Of a DNA stretch of 51,666 nucleotides, positions 51,581 through 51,666 are shown in pieces (the stretch's first letter is position 1; the number at the start of each line of letters is the position of its first letter). Location of the stretch: positions 1-51,666 of the forward strand of contig URCR01000019.1 of the NCBI GenBank assembly GCA_900546325.1, written 5' to 3'. The translations under genes and the position numbers were made by a program. The stretch is from an uncultured Lachnospiraceae bacterium (GTDB lineage Bacteria; Bacillota; Clostridia; Lachnospirales; Lachnospiraceae). Below the pieces are notes generated by a model. That model was not told where the DNA came from. It was given only the letters and a program-made list of their open reading frames with translations, and ran no database searches.

Positions 51581-51666
51581 AGGCTATCCATTACCTTAAT
51601 TGTATAACAATAAAGCCATCTTACGGTGGCTGCTTTGAAAATTGAATATGTAGACAAAGTTACAGG

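Noticed and set aside
51619..51666. Possible start of another gene at the window end
   Set aside because: GTGGCTGCTTTGAAAATTG could open a frame, but only about 14 codons are visible and there is no ribosome site.

Overview
The window looks like a chromosomal segment of a motile, gut-type Gram-positive anaerobe, most likely a Lachnospiraceae member (Clostridia). The grounds are strong AGGAGG-type ribosome binding sites, near-consensus sigma-A promoters, a Clostridia-like flagellin, several MATE exporters, siderophore-type ABC uptake, a CofE-like protein of the kind found in F420-free Firmicutes, and uronate and glycan catabolic operons. Species is not assigned. No rRNA, tRNA, CRISPR array, intact insertion sequence or prophage was seen.

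Layout. 1-2520: flagellin and a PilZ (c-di-GMP) protein. 2533-8354: a five-gene minus-strand operon (YiaK-like reductase, permease, orphan HyuA-type ATPase, IrrE/ImmA-like HExxH protein, YhcH/YiaL family protein). Its likely control unit faces it: a divergent D-2-hydroxyacid dehydrogenase and a LacI repressor (8789-10726). Near-identical palindromes (AGAAAG-SS-CTTT) lie at the yiaK-like promoter, upstream of the dehydrogenase and at the lacI promoter. 10864-14821: a cytoplasmic GH20 hydrolase and a half-size ABC exporter. 14883-19155: a siderophore ABC importer (permease, permease, ATPase, lipoprotein) preceded by an HxlR regulator; the first permease appears to start at an ATT codon. 19247-23190: DMT exporter, YtcJ-like amidohydrolase and an AlbA_2/Schlafen-type regulator. 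23365-26759: HAD phosphatase, MATE and glycerate kinase. 26992-28999: MarR regulator and a MATE exporter whose leader holds its own promoter, a 10-codon reading frame and a terminator hairpin.

29168-39736 is a uronate (glycosaminoglycan-like) utilisation locus. An AraC regulator sits at its 3' end. The minus-strand operon runs kduI, heparinase II/III lyase, GH88 unsaturated glucuronyl hydrolase, lipoprotein substrate-binding protein (frameshifted here), two permeases, a DhuD-like dehydrogenase, a DhuI-like isomerase and a discoidin-fold protein. Oligosaccharides would be imported, cleaved inside the cell to unsaturated uronates and fed towards 2-keto-3-deoxygluconate. The last kinase and aldolase steps are not in the window.

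40163-43880 holds a CofE-like protein, Maf, a HAD phosphatase and a YitT membrane protein. 43884-48561 is a second catabolic operon (GPH-type symporter, amidohydrolase, two esterases) with a divergent AraC regulator and 21-bp-spaced direct repeats between them. 48767-51580 holds that regulator, a third MATE exporter and a small XRE repressor whose usual partner gene is missing or degenerate.
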